Position numbers and translations under genes: made by a program. This document shows positions 24,626-36,958 of a stretch of DNA of 64,000 nucleotides, piece by piece (positions within the stretch are counted from its first letter, which is position 1; every line of letters starts with the position of its first letter). The stretch spans positions 166,684,118-166,748,117 of the forward strand of contig NC_073694.1 of assembly GCF_029784165.1 (NCBI RefSeq). The letters run 5' to 3'. Source of the DNA: Wyeomyia smithii (taxonomy: Eukaryota > Arthropoda > Insecta > Diptera > Culicidae). The notes under the pieces are model-generated. The model did not search any database. It worked only from the letters and a program-made list of their open reading frames with translations, and was not told the origin of the DNA.

Positions 24626-25750
24626 GGCAAGCAGCCTCTGAATCGATGCCGGACATCGCTACCGTTTCAGACCCCTACCGTGTCCCTCGCGGAAACGGTA
24701 ATTGGGTCGCGGTTAGGTCCAGTACGACATCCAGACGGACAACAAGCAGGTTACCGATTCAGGAGGTGTCAACCTCAAACAAAAGATATGCGTCTACCAA
24801 GCTGAACAGAGTGTTATACTGCAGCTCCTATGCTCCGCCATGTTGGTCTAATGAATGATACATTCAGATGGTCGACCTCATAACCATGGAGTTAAGGAGC
24901 CTAACGCTGTTGGTGTTGGCGGGTGACTTCAACTCTGGGCTGTTTAGGGGTGAAGTCGCTGTACGAATCAGAGGTATTAGATCTTGTTGGAAGCTCTGGC
25001 AAAGGTTGGGACCAGAAGTACAGTCAGCAGAAACAGTGCGGAGTCAATCATCGACGTTGACGCACTTAGCTCCATCCGAGTGCTGATCAATTAGTTGACA
25101 CAGTATCGCGGTCGTGCGCTGCCACCATACCTAGAACTCGCCAACCAAGGAATGGATAGCCACCGGTTTACTAGTGGGCTGACGCGATAACGGACTTCCG
25201 TAGTACGTGCCTCCGTGCAAGACCACGGTTGGTCCGCCAGCCTGCCGAACATCCAATCTGTGAGCGACGCCAACTCATTAAAAGTGAACAAGGCACCGGG
25301 ACTGCATGGAACCCCGATCCTGGCAGCCCCGGGCTGTTCTGGGCTGTTCCCGGAAAGGTAGAAGCGGCCGAGATTGATCCTATTGCTTAAGGCTGGAAAA
25401 CCGCCAGAAGCCCCATCAGCATATAGTCCTATCTATATGCGGGCAAGGTGCTTGGAAGCATTACTCTCAACAGGTGAAGTAGAGCTTCAGCAGGTATATT
25501 CTGGATGCTATTCCTTCCGTCACCAAGATGGCTCAGGTAGCACTCTAGCTGGAAAAAAATGTATACTAGTGCGCAATCATCACGCTCGACGTAAAGAATG
25601 CGCCTGCTGGGACTCCATAGTGCTTGCGCTCAGAAACATCTATTTACCGGTATCGCTGTACAAGATTCTGAAAACTACGTCCTGAATTGAGTACTAGTTT
25701 AGAACACGGAGGAGGGTCAGAAGTACATCTCAATCACCGCAGGAGTATCG
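24626..25750 (+). pseudogene. R1/LOA-like LINE copy 1, endonuclease and RT remnants
   Basis: After the antisense insertion, copy 1 continues with ASESMPDIATVSDPYRVPRG and NGNWVAV, parallel to copy 2 (SDVAIVSDPYRIPTGNGNWV). A metal-site stretch VLAGDFNSG lies at about 24915. From 25374 come LLLKAGKPPEAPSAY (RT) and WDSIVLALRNIYLP, again matching copy 2. It is heavily decayed. The copy is cut at about 25750 (near ACCGCAGGAGTATCGCACC) and resumes near 29055. Confidence 0.7.
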
Positions 25751-25832
25751 CACCGGCGAGATGATCCTCGAACTCCGCAAAGAGGCAAGAGGCAAAGAGC
25801 AAGGGCAGTGCCTATAAAAAAGCGGCCAAGAA

Positions 25833-26333
25833 GTGCTAGGCGAGGAGGTTCAAATCCGAGCCCTTACTCCTGAAGTAACTCTCCAGCTTAAAAACCTGGA
25901 CGAGATCACCGAAGGGTGCGACATAGCACAAGCCTTCGAGCGAGAGTGTGGAGTGGTAGTGACCGCGGAGGCAGTTCGTCTCCGCAGAGGTCCGGCAGGC
26001 ACCCAGGTTGCTACCATAAAGCTTCCACTAGCGGAGGGTAACAAGGCCCTGAAGAAGGCCACGTTGAAGGTGGGTTGGTCGGTTTGTCCTCTGGGCACCT
26101 TCCAACAGCCTGACGTTTGCTTCAGATGCTTTGAGCGGTCGCATAAATCCTGGTCGTGCAAAGGGCCCGACAGGTCCAATTTATGCCGCCGCTGCGGTGG
26201 CGCAGGCCATAAAGCACGGGACTGCGGTGCACCTCCCAAGTGTCTGGTATGCACCGGTAAACGGGACGCCAAACACGCCATGGGAGGACCCAAGTGTTCG
26301 GCTGCACGGCCGGCTTCTAAGCCGCAGGCTTGA
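25833..26333 (+). pseudogene. R1/LOA-like ORF1 fragment with three zinc knuckles
   Basis: A 166-codon open stretch, 5' truncated. QLKNLDEITEGCDIAQAFER and VWSVCPLG-like text precede CFRCFERSHKSWSC (CX2CX4HX4C), CRRCGGAGHKARDC (CX2CX4HX4C) and CLVCTGKRDAKHAMGGPKC (variant spacing). This would be the nucleic-acid-binding ORF1 product. Its TGA at about 26331 overlaps the start of the ORF2 frame, as is common in this group. Confidence 0.75.
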
Positions 26334-28905
26334 GGGTGATACAATTAAGCCTGAACCACTGCTATGCAGCGCAGCAGTTGCTACACCAAGCAGCTGCTGA
26401 TTCGTTGTCGGACGTGGCCATCGTTTCGGACCCTTACCGCATCCCAACCGGAAACGGTAACTGGGTATCGGCCAAGTCTGGAAAGACGGCCATTTACACG
26501 ACAGGCAGGTCCCCGGTTCAGGAAATTGTGGCGACCTCCGGAGAGGGGTACGTGATAGCCAAAGTGAACGGAGTATTCTACTGCAGTTGCTTTTTGCGTT
26601 TTTGGGCAGGCAATTAGATGGAAGCACGAAGGGGGTGAACCACTCCCGGGTGTGAACCATCTAAATTTGATGTTGTCATGGGCGTGCGACGCCACGATGC
26701 CTAGGTCTCGTCCGCCTAGAGAGGGTAGACCACCGACATACTGGTGGAACGAAACGATAGCAGGCCTACGCAGTGCATGCCTCCGTGCAAGACGGAGGAT
26801 GCAACTCGCGCGTTCCGACGAGCAAAGAGCGGAACACGGTGCCGCATTCAGATCCGCTAAGGCAACGCTTAAGAACGCAATCAGAGCTAGTAAACGATCC
26901 TGTTTCGAACGACTATGTGCCAGTGCAAATTCGAACCCGTGGGGTAACGCCTACAAGATCGTTATGACCAAGACTAGAGGTGCGCTAGCTCCGGCTGAGC
27001 AATCACCACCGATGCTAGAAACGATCATTCAGGGCCTCTTCCCAAGCCACGAACCAAGTTCCTGGCCTCCGGCTGACGAGTCACCACCAACCGTGAGTGA
27101 CGGCAGCCGTGCAGAGGCAGACGACGCGGTAAGGGTGACAGAAGATGATTTAATCGAGATCGCAAACTCCCTGAAGGTAGGCAAGGTACCGGGACCAGAC
27201 AGAATCCCGAACTTGGCCATCAAGACGGCCATCAAACAAGCCCCGGGTTGTTCAAGGCGGTCATGCAGAAATGCCTTGACGACTGCCTCTTAACGTGTGG
27301 AAGCGCTAGAGGATGGTGCTATTGCCGAAGGTTGGGAAACCACCAGGTGACCCATCGGCATACAGACAAATCTGCCTGCTGGACACGGCAGGCAAGGTGC
27401 TTGAGAGGGTAATCCTCAATGGACTGGTGAAATATACAGAAAGTGAGAACGGTCTATCAAGCAACCAGTTCGGTTTTCGAAAAGGTAGGTCCACGGTGGA
27501 TGCAATTCTCTCCGTCACCAGAACGGCTGAGGTTGCAACCCAACGCAAAAGGAGGGGCATTCGTTACTGCACGATCGTCACGCTCGACGTGAAGAACGCG
27601 TTTAACAGTGCCAGCTGGGACTCCATAGCCTTAGCGCTACAGAGCCTCAGAGTGCCGACGCCACTGTACAAGACTCTGGGTAACTACTTTCAGAATCGAG
27701 TGCTAGTGTATAACACAAACGAGGGTCAGAAAACCGTACCGCAGGTTTACCGCAAGGTTCCATCCTGGGTCCGGTACTGTGGAATGCCATATATGACGGC
27801 GTGTTAAAACTAACACTCCCTCCAGGAGTGGTGATTGTGGGCTTCGCCGACGATATAACTCTTGAGGTCTATGGCGAGTCAATTAGAGAGTTGGAGTTAA
27901 AGGCCGCGCTATCCATACGCGTAGTGGCAAACTGGGTGCACTCCAGGAAACTGGAGTTAGCGCACCATAAGACTGAAGTTATTGTTGTAAATAACTGAAA
28001 GTCGGAGCAGGAGGCATCGATCAGTGCTGGTACATGCACTATCGCCTCAAAACGCTCCCTGAAGCTTCTGGGGGTTATGATCAACGACAAGCTCACGTTC
28101 GGGAGCCACGTCGATTATACCTGCAAGAAAGCTTCCATGGCTGTGGCGGCGCTATCTCGCATGATGGCAAACAGCTCGGGTAGCTCAGGTCCGTAGCAGC
28201 AGGCGCAAAGTCCTAGCTAGCGTGACCACGTCCATACTCAGGTATGGAGGACCAGTGTGGTCCAAAGTATTGAGTATCTCGTGCCATCGCGGCAAACTTG
28301 AGAGTACGTACAGGCTAATATGCCTAAGGGTCGCGTGCGCATACTGAACAGTGTCGTACGAGGCGGTTTGTGTCTTGGCTGGCATGATGCCCATCAGCAT
28401 CATCGTTAAAGAGGATGTAGAGTGCTTCAACCAACGCGACACGAGGGGTATACGCAACACCATACGGTCATCTTCAATGGCTAGGTGGCAGCGGGAGTGG
28501 TCCAACACTACGAAAGGTAGATGGACACACCGACTCATTCCAGAGTTAGCATGCTGGATTAATAGGCGCCATGGGGAAGTAACCTTCCATCTGACACAGA
28601 TCCTCTCAGGCCATGGCTGCTTTAGGCAGTACCTGCATAGGTTCGGGTACGCCGAGTCCCCTATGTGCCCCGCTTGTACGGGTGCGGAAGAAAACGCGGA
28701 GCATGAGTTCTCCACATGTCCGCGTTTCGAGCGGATAAGGTACGAAATGCTGGCAATAAGTGAGACGGACACCACGCCAGAGAACATCGTGCGTAGGATG
28801 TGCGAGAATAGGGAAGTCTGGGATGCGGTCATCAAGGCCGCATCACAGATCGTTAGTATTTTGCAGGGCACCAACCGACAGGAAACCATCGATGTCCCCA
28901 GTTAG
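26330..28905 (+). pseudogene. R1/LOA-like ORF2 (endonuclease remnant, RT, C-terminal CCHC), broken
   Basis: 26330-26617 carries the endonuclease start (LSLNHCYAAQQLLHQAA, SDPYRIPTGNGNW) and then ends at a stop, and the rest of the nuclease is missing. 26652-27293 holds the linker (PPTYWWNETIAGLRSACLRA). 27313-27807 carries RT (LLPKVGKPPGDPSAYR, NQFGFRKGRSTVDAI, VTLDVKNAFNSASWDS). 27801-27998 carries GFADDITLEV. 28351-28905 carries the tail with CPACTGAEENAEHEFSTC. At least four frame changes, plus loss of most of the nuclease domain, make it inactive. Confidence 0.78.
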
Positions 28906-29040
28906 TTAGCGGTTAACTAACTGGCCTGTATAAGCTGCTCTGCTACCCGTAGAGGTAAGTGCAAAAAGCACGACTGGCCCTCTCCCTGAAGTAACGCATA
29001 ACGGCGGTCCCGGGGAGACCAAGGGATTTAGCTGTTCAGC

Positions 29041-29700
29041 TTAAGGTTGCTCAGCATGGGTAAAAGCAGGTGTACCGCAAGTTTCTATCCTTGGTTCGGT
29101 GTTGTGATCGTCGGCTTCATAAGATTACAATCGCGGTTGTGAATAACCGAAACCCAGAGCAACAGATGGTGGTCACAGTCGGCGATTGCACCATTATCTC
29201 GAAGGGATCTTTAAAACTCTTGCGGGTTATGCTTGACGACAAGCTTACGTTCAAGAGTCACGTCAAGGCTTATGTGCCTGAGTGTTGCGAGTACATGTCG
29301 TACAGTGTTATACCACAATAGATCAAACAATGGTCGCAGTGGTTCAGTCTTCTACAAGGGAAAAAAGTCGTACAGTGTCGTATACGACGCAATCTTTCTC
29401 TTGGGGTAAATAAACGCACCGACTTATTCCGCGTGAATGTAAAGGAGACCGCTGAGCATGTCTTCTTCGTGTGTCCTCGTTTTGCGCGACGCAACGTGAT
29501 GGTTTGCGCGAGGAGCGACGTGATGGTAATGAGCGGGCCAGACACTACTCCAGACATCTTAGTTCGGAAAATGTGAGAAAACTCGAACATCTCAAGTGCG
29601 GTTTGTGCAGCCAGTTCTCAGATAGTCCTAGAGCTACAACGTGTGTGATGGGGCAACCACCAACGCGCCAGTGGTAGCTAACTGCCAGTCTCCAGCTGGT
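29041..29700 (+). pseudogene. R1/LOA-like LINE copy 1, 3' remainder
   Basis: Begins at GCAGGTGTACCGCAAGTTTC and ATCGTCGGCTTC, corresponding to copy 2 at 27745 and 27837. Further matches are GACGACAAGCTTACGTTCAAG (copy 2: about 28083) and GCTGAGCATGTCTTC...TGTCCTCGTTTT, the C-terminal knuckle region (copy 2: about 28698). The internal distances are shorter than in copy 2, so deletions occurred. It ends near 29690 with GTTAGCTATGAGG-like 3' UTR text. Confidence 0.65.
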
Positions 29701-30732
29701 TAGCTATGAGGTATTGGAATAAAGACCGTCGACCCCGCCATCTTGTAAAAACAGTCTTTCGTACGTTTGTTGTTGCCAGAAGAGCACGCTGAGTCCGAAG
29801 CTAAACTCTTACGAAATACACTAGGTCAACATGAATTGTTTCATTTCGCCTGCCAAGCATTAATTAAAATCCGCCCCTCTCAGGACCACAAACACATTTT
29901 CGAAGCAAAATTAAATTTCCTTGCCTTGCAACCTATGAAATATTTGACTGCAGCTCTATATTTATTCCAAGTTCCAAGTCTGTGAAATAAAATGGTTTCT
30001 CACCGTTTGTTGTTTTCACGGGTAAACTCAGCTGAACAAAAGGACTTCGAATAATTAGATGGCGTCAGTGCATTTTGTTCCATAACCGCTGATAACAAGG
30101 TCTTTTATTCGACCGTCCTTTCGTTACCCTGTCGAAATTGAAAATGAAGACGAACCCTGCATTTTTAATACCTGTATAAAACTTTGGAGATAAGCGTGGC
30201 CTCGCCAATAATGAAATGTGAAACGACAAGTGAGAATTGAAAATTCTTCCATAGAAGAGCCCTCTGTACGAGAGTTCAATTCTCTAAAGTGTTTCTCATC
30301 GCGAAACCTGCAAGCTGTTATTTTCTCGTTTGAAGTTCTCACCATCAAAAAGGGAAAATAAGCTTATATACAGATTTATCAATATTTAATGGAGTTCCGT
30401 GGTGCAATTGTGTGAATGATTTTCGATATTAAGCTCAGTTTATAGACTTCTCATTTTGTTACAATGTAATCGACACGAATCACAAATTATTAAGGGGTAT
30501 TGAACTGAATTATACAATCCATTCTTTTTAATTTTCAACACCGTTTTCGTCTAATATTCGGAAAATTGTCAAGTATTACTTTTTAGAGAATGGAGGAAGG
30601 AGAGTTGCAATACTTAGGCTTATTGAATTCCAATTTCCATTCAAAGTACACAGGTCTGTCCCTGATTCGTTATTTTACATGAGTAACTGTAGGCTTATGT
30701 TTTATGCATGATTGAGGAAGCTGATAGAATGG
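29701..30732. other. No gene seen
   Basis: Short open frames only, without recognisable motifs, in mildly AT-rich sequence. Possibly unique host sequence. Confidence 0.4.
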
Positions 30733-30734
30733 TA

Positions 30735-31510
30735 CACTTAAAATATTATTCACGTTATTGTTACTTGAAAGTTCCTACACTTGTTCATTTTCACATAACT
30801 AATGTGACAAACATCTACGTGAAAATCATGTATCATGGTTTATCACGTACCATCTACGTGAACTTGACAACGTCAAACAGGAAGTATCGCGTGAATTCTC
30901 TGTGCGAAAACATCCAGATATCAAAATGGGGAAGCTGTTGTCTGACTCAGTGTCAGAACATAAAACAGAATTTCTCGATGGCTTGCCGATAAGTAAATTT
31001 TCGGGAAATTTCGATGATATCGAGGCTTGAGCTTACAGGTTTCATACAGCTTTAGTTCTTATATGGAGGAGTTACCCGAACACAAACAGCAGCAGCGGAC
31101 AGTATTGCCAGCACTATTGCCAGCGTGTGTCGTAATATTTATCAGTTTTCATGTCGTTTTATTCATTTTCGAATTGATGAATTTGCATAATCAAGCGATA
31201 TATTACGTAACATATTTCTATAATTTCTGAAAACCATCTCCTATCTCTCGAAAAATTAGAGAAATAATTCAAAATTATACGTTGCATAAAACGTGATAGC
31301 TATCAGATGCTTTTCACTTTCCCAGTAGATAAATTCCACGTAAAACTCACATGAAATGCATATGTCTACTGAATAAAATTCAAATGATAATTCATCTCAC
31401 TAGGTCATGATGAACTCAAATGACAATCACGTAGAATCTACTTGGAAATGATAGTAGAAAATATTCACGTAATTTTTCCGGTAACTATAACGTGAAAAAT
31501 ATTTTGAGTG
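30735..31510. mobile_element. TA-flanked element with CACTTAAAATATT ends and subterminal ACGTGAA motifs
   Basis: Left end CACTTAAAATATTATTCACG, right end the inverted complement of CACTCAAAATATTTTTCACG. The inverted repeats run about 30 bp (to GTTATNGTTAC). TA flanks both sides (30733-30734 and 31511-31512). In the left half the motif CTACGTGAA or ACGTGAA recurs (about 30750, 30816, 30850, 30890). In the right half TTCACGTA or CACGTAG recurs in mirrored orientation. No transposase was seen, so it is non-autonomous and probably Tc1/mariner-mobilised. Confidence 0.75.
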
Positions 31511-31512
31511 TA

Positions 31513-33098
31513 TAACTTCTTACAATCATCTTGCTGTCAAAAAGAGAATTGTGTAATCGATCACACAATTCGTTGAATGTATGGTTGTTGATGGAATTTC
31601 GCTTCCCGTAGAAAATTAATTAATGATATAAATAATAAATTAATTCGTCGTGAATTTGCTTATTTGTTACACATTTTAAAAATCTACAGCGCGGAAAAAT
31701 TTCCATCGCCAGATCAACGGCTTTATCGAAGCTCAACTGTAATCCGAACAAAAAAACACCTTTATCTTCCCGAACGAAACGAAACAAAAAAAAAACAAGT
31801 CTGTAAAGAACGTGTAACGAATCGTTATTAAATTTGATAATTTGCGCCCTTGAAGAATAAAGGGCCCTTCGCACCACAAGCCACGCTCTCCACTGTGTTG
31901 CTGTTGCTTATTTCCCCTTTGTGTGGGGTCCTGCTCGTTGATTGAAACAGTTGGATTTCTCACTCAACCCGTTGCCGATTTTACCCTCGATCTGAGCCTC
32001 GGTGGCGGTGCGATCGTGCGAAGACCACCATCATGACCACCATCACTGCTGCCGCCACCGCCACCGATAGAGTCATCATAATCTCTCCGGCTATCTCTCT
32101 TCGTTGCTTTACGTGCGAGACTAACCTTTAAGTAATAATTGCTTCCCAGTGTGTCACGCCGTGAAGGGATCGGATCGATGACGAACTTGTTCCGAACTGA
32201 TGACGAGCGGCACCCAGGCTGGAGCTGCTTGGCAAGAAGTGTCCTGGACGCGGACGACGCCTGGCTGTCAGCTGGCTAATGAACGCCATTGGGGGGTATT
32301 TTCATTTTCGATTTCGGCGCTTTAAAGAAAAACAATTCTATTCAAAGTTGGATGGATTACACTGTGTTGTGGTCCACTTAAGCTGGCATGAAATATATGA
32401 AAAACCATTACTCAATCCAGTGGGATGTTATAAGGAAGTGAAGTGAATAAATGTTTTGCTTTTGTTGGTGTTATGTACACGTTTCGTTCTCTCATTAGCA
32501 CTTGTGTAATTTAAATTGAGTTTCCCGATTCAGAAAACCATATGTTCATATCAATTATTTCGGGCTCGAACAACTGAAGGGTGAAATGGTGATGCAACAT
32601 GAAACTGGAACTATTCCCTTTCACCCCTCACTACCACACTCCTGTGAGAGCTTGTTCGTCTCAATTATTAAGACGCTATGGCCATCCACTTACTATCAAT
32701 TTAGTTGTTGGCCTTCAGCTTAATCCTACTCACGCCGAGAATTAACCCAATAAAATTACCTTACCTCTCTATCGTTTCTGCCTCATCACGTATACACACA
32801 CTTGCACGCGGTATCATTATCGAGAATAAAAGTTCCCTTTTTTGCATACGATCGGTTGGCCGGTGTACCGAGCGGGTAAAAAAATATCGATTTACTAATT
32901 GGAACTGAATATTTAAATCGAACCTAGCCTGCTGGTAGATGAGTATGTGCACCAGTCTGTGGTGCAGAAAAGGAGAACGGGAAACCCCATCATTACCCAT
33001 TAGAACGGAGCAAGCCGTGGCACACGACTGACGACGATGTTCGTTCATCGATATCTTGAAGCATTACGTCCTTTCGCCTTAATCCACTCTAGCCCTCG
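31513..33098. other. No gene seen; partly GC-richer unique-looking DNA
   Basis: 31900-32300 is less AT-rich, with runs of ACCATCATGACCACCATCA and CCGCCACCGCCACCG simple sequence, but no exon could be supported on either strand. It has no recognisable transposon ends. It may be host regulatory DNA. Confidence 0.4.
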
Positions 33099-34716
33099 CA
33101 CTGTGGTCCAGAAATGAAGAAAGGTGATCAAAAGTCATTTTCTCATAAACGTTACTTTTTGAGAGCAATACTGTCTTCGGGAAAGTTTTAGAGTAAAAAA
33201 AAGGTCCTTCTTTGGACATTAACAGATCCGTGATTAATCCCCCTACAAGTGAGATAAAAAGAATATTTTCTCTGAAAATCAATATTTTTTATCGCCGTCT
33301 TTGGCAAAGTTTTCCAAAATAACATAACAAAAAACTTTGCTGAAGACACTAGGTAGCTATTTCTCAAACTTACTGAGCTATTTGATTATGTTCAATGATG
33401 TTTTAAAAAAAAGTTTTTGCCGTTAAAATTCATATTTTATACTACTATACCTCTGATATTCTCACTGAACTATTAAAACAACATCAGACCTTTATTTTTT
33501 ATATGTTACAGCAGACTTTATTTTATGATAATTAGGTTTTTATCAATTTTTCCTGCCAAAAAATTTACTTTTGACAAGTAATTTTCGATTTTCTGCCGTT
33601 TCCCAACAGATCCCACGGCAAGATTACCACCAATTGAATTGTCCATGTGTTCTGCACACACGGCAATTAAAATTTCTTGCAGAAATTTGCAGAAACTTAT
33701 TAAATCATGGAACAAAACAACTTTAACGTAAGTTCATTTATGTCATGTTGATCAATAGCGGATCTTTGTTGCGAAAAACATAGCAAGCTTTGCATTTCTA
33801 CGTTTTGATGCATCTTTTGAAGTATAGTCGATGCATGTAAACACGTGGTTTTTGAAAATTCAAATTTCAGCTCAAATATTCCCGAATAGGTGCATCGCTC
33901 ATATAATTCATCTTTATTTTTTTCTTCATCTAATATTTCATCTTTAGTAGGCAACAATAATATTTAGTTATTGTTTACATGCATTGATAATACTTCAAAA
34001 GATGCATCAAAACGTAAAAATGCAAAGCTTGCTATGTTTTTCCCAACAAAGATCCGCTATTGATCAACATGACATAAATGAACTTACGTTAAAGTTGTTT
34101 TTTTCCATGATTTTAAAGGTTTCTGCAAATTTCTGCAAGAAATTTTAACTGTCGTGTGTGCAGGACACATGGACAATTCAATTGGTGGTAATCTTGCCGT
34201 GGGATCTGTTGGGAAACGGCAGAAAATCAAAAATTACTTGTCAAAAGTAAATTTTTTGGCGGGGATAATTGATAGAAACCTAATTATCATCAAATAAAGT
34301 CTGCTGTAACATATAAAAAATAAAGGTCTGATGTTGTTCTAAAAGTCCAGTGAGTAAATATCAGACGAATTATAGTATAAAACATGAATTTCAACGGCAA
34401 AAACTTTTTTTTTAAACATCATTGAACATGATCAGATAGCTCAGTAAGATTGAGAAATAGCTACCTAGTGTCTTCAGCAAAGTTTTTTGTTATGTTATTT
34501 TGGAAAACTTTGCCAAAGACGGCGATAAAAAATATTGATTTTTAGAGAAAATATTCTTTTTATCTCATTTGTATGGGGATTAATCATTGATCTGTTAATG
34601 TCCAAAGAAGGACCTTTTTTTACTCTAAAACTTTCCCGAAGACAGTATTGCTCTAAAATGTAAAGTTTAAGAGGAAATGACTTTTGACCATCTTTTTTCA
34701 TTTCTGGACCACAGTG
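33099..34716. mobile_element. Long-palindrome (foldback) transposon with 5-bp target duplication
   Basis: The left arm begins CACTGTGGTCCAGAAATGA. The right arm ends with its inverted complement. The two arms stay similar from the ends almost to the centre near 33960, with only scattered differences. The 1618-bp element is thus nearly one palindrome with a short spacer. Both ends are flanked by CCTCG (33094-33098 and 34717-34721). No transposase is encoded. Each arm carries three GTCTTC..CAAAGTT-like motifs. The superfamily cannot be fixed from a 5-bp duplication and these ends. Confidence 0.85.
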
Positions 34717-36179
34717 CCTCGTCCCCGCTCGCTTGTGCGTTACCTTCATGGGTATGAATAAACAACAAATTAATACCGATATCCCATGTATTCACCCAAT
34801 ATTTTACATATTTAACGAAGCTCTTCGGTTTCTTTGGTGCCTTCGTTTGGAGAGAACCTAATGATTGTTTACTTACTTGAAACCCCAACGCAACACTAAA
34901 GAGCGGGAGGGGGGAGCCAGTTCATTGCGCTTTTCGTGCTCGGTTCACTTGGCCTGGCCTGCTCGCAGTGGACTTCACGCGATACTTAACAGTCTCGTGA
35001 CTGTCGTGTGCACTTTCGGCCTAAAACGTGAGCAGTGAGTTAGTTGACACTGTCACGAAAAGACCAATTTAAATTTAAACTATGCTTGGCTCTTAAAGTT
35101 TACTTAAACAATCATTAGCTGGTTCAGTCAAAAGTAGGAGGGTCCTCTTTACCCGTTACTAGCCAGCTGGAAAACAGGCGCTTGCTTTGCATGACGTAAC
35201 TGCAGGAAAAAAATTTTAGTGTTGTGTATGTTATCGTATGAAATTAGATAATCGCAGCTCGGCATTCCACTATTCAACTTTTTCTGAAAAAAGTAGGTGG
35301 TATTCAAGACACGACCGCATGACGTTGGACTACGGTATTCTTATATTCCATTAAAACAAATAATAAAGAGAATTGCAACTCTAGTATTTGCTGCAATTTT
35401 TTCTAACAGTGCACTTCTGAATGCTGAGACGTTAAAACATTATAAATAATAATATATACTAAAAGAATGGATATCTTTTATTTAATCGCTGTCATTTCAT
35501 ACATATTCAAATCAAACCTTTGTTCGTAGCTGCACTACCAAGACAATCATTTAATTGAGCGAATTGGTAAAATTTTCCTATCTAAGCAAAAAGCAAACTT
35601 ACCGAAATTATTTGAAACTGGAGCCCAGAACGATTCAAACGAAAATTTTAAATTTAAAAATTGTTTGACATTAAATCGATAAAACTCATGCTAGGTTAGC
35701 TCCAGCCCAGCATATAACTTCATGTATTTAAACAAAAAATACGTTTATTTCAATAACTTAATATAGCAAGAGCTCAATTACACGTTTTTCGGTAGTTGTT
35801 ATCAAGGTTGTGGCGAGTGACAGGAAAATATCTTAACTTCATCAAGTGGGATTTAGCGCATTTCTAATTGTTTTGTTATTTTTCACGATAGCGACAAATT
35901 TGTTTCTTTCTCTGTGTGCGAGAAACATAATCAAAACCGCGCACCGAGAAACAAAAACGAAAATTTAATAAATGCTCATTGAGAAAACTTGCAACAAAAG
36001 AACCTGTTTTGATCTTAATGAAATTTCTAGTAAATAAGTGTTGATCATTCATAGGCAGTAATTTTTCCTCGATGAATAAAGACTGGCTAAAGAAGTTAAA
36101 ATCGCTGCTGTAAAATCAAATTCATAACTGTGTTCGTTAAGACGCTTTAATATTTTTAATGACAATAATAATTTTCGAT
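34717..36179. other. No gene seen; noncoding
   Basis: AT-rich sequence without a recognisable frame or terminal repeats. 34900-35040 is GC-richer. Confidence 0.4.
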
Positions 36180-36535
36180 AAACACCCGCTATAGTTATCC
36201 ACACACATGCTATAACTATCTATACACATGTTAAAACTATTCATACACACGCTGTAGCTATAGTTTTTTATACACACATGCTAAAGCTATCCATACACAC
36301 GCTATTTCTCTCCATACATCCGATACAACTATCTATACACACGCATAAGCTATCCAACCATGTGCTATTACTATCCATACATACGCTATAACTAATCATT
36401 ACACACGCAGCAGCTATCCACACACACGCTATAACTACCCGTACACACGCTGAAGATATACACGCAATAGCCATAATATGCTACACATGCTAATGTCTTA
36501 CACACGCTATAGCTAGCCATACACACGCAACAGCG
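36180..36535. repeat. Minisatellite, ~24-bp units (CTATCCATACACACG-like)
   Basis: About fourteen imperfect units of the type ACACACGCTATAACTATCCAT follow each other, diverging in length (20-27 bases) and sequence. Translated frames across it are repetitive shadows. Confidence 0.85.
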
Positions 36536-36688
36536 CCATCCCTATCATTGCAAATGTCATAGCAATGCAGATGCACATACGCTATTATGCACACTGCACA
36601 CACACTAAATGGCGGTAGCTTTCCTAGTGGCGGTGCTGGCTCGTGCAGTTTCTGGCTGTTTTCACCCAACAATATCTGAATTGGATTA

Positions 36689-36844
36689 GGAACCATTCAA
36701 ATATTACATAACGCGGAATTTGGCAATTTTCAATACCCACCCACCCCCACGTAACGCAATTTTACATGTTTGTCACACGCAATGAAACGCTTCGCTGAAT
36801 ACCCCCCCACCCCTGAGCGCGTTATGTATTATTTGAATGAGCCC
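36689..36844. mobile_element. PIF/Harbinger-type MITE with TTA target duplication
   Basis: The left end GGAACCATTCAAATATTACA and the right end (inverted: GGGCTCATTCAAATAATACA) match over about 26 bases into ATAACGCG. Both sides carry TTA (36686-36688 and 36845-36847). 156 bases, no coding. Confidence 0.85.
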
Positions 36845-36958
36845 TTACCGCTGGTGGGGTCCAACTCAGATCGAAGAGGAACCGAACTGAATAAAGAAAT
36901 GCAGCCGGCCCACTACCTCCACCGCTGCTGCCTGATACCACCGCTCTGGTTCTGCTAC

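Larger units (their letters stand above)
25751..29040 (+). mobile_element. R1/LOA-like LINE copy 2, nested in copy 1
   Basis: Starts inside ORF1 and ends in a 3' UTR after TAG at 28903-28905. Copy 1 RT text just before it (ACGGAGGAGGGTCAGAAG...CACCGCAGGAGTATCG) and just after it (GCAGGTGTACCGCAAGTTTC) corresponds to neighbouring bases in copy 2 itself (around 27715-27770). Copy 2 therefore sits inside its own relative. Clade assignment rests on triple zinc knuckles in ORF1 and a CCHC at the ORF2 C-terminus, typical of R1/LOA/I relatives. Confidence 0.7.

Noticed and set aside
25850..26344. 164-codon minus-strand frame opposite R1/LOA-like ORF1
   Set aside because: It mirrors the GC-rich coding strand of ORF1. 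The plus strand has the zinc knuckles.
28185..28889. 234-codon minus-strand frame
   Set aside because: Shadow of the R1/LOA-like ORF2 C-terminal region, which has the CCHC motif on the plus strand.
36268..36474. Minus-strand 68-codon frame rich in Cys/Ile/Ser
   Set aside because: It is generated by the 24-bp minisatellite and repeats with it.
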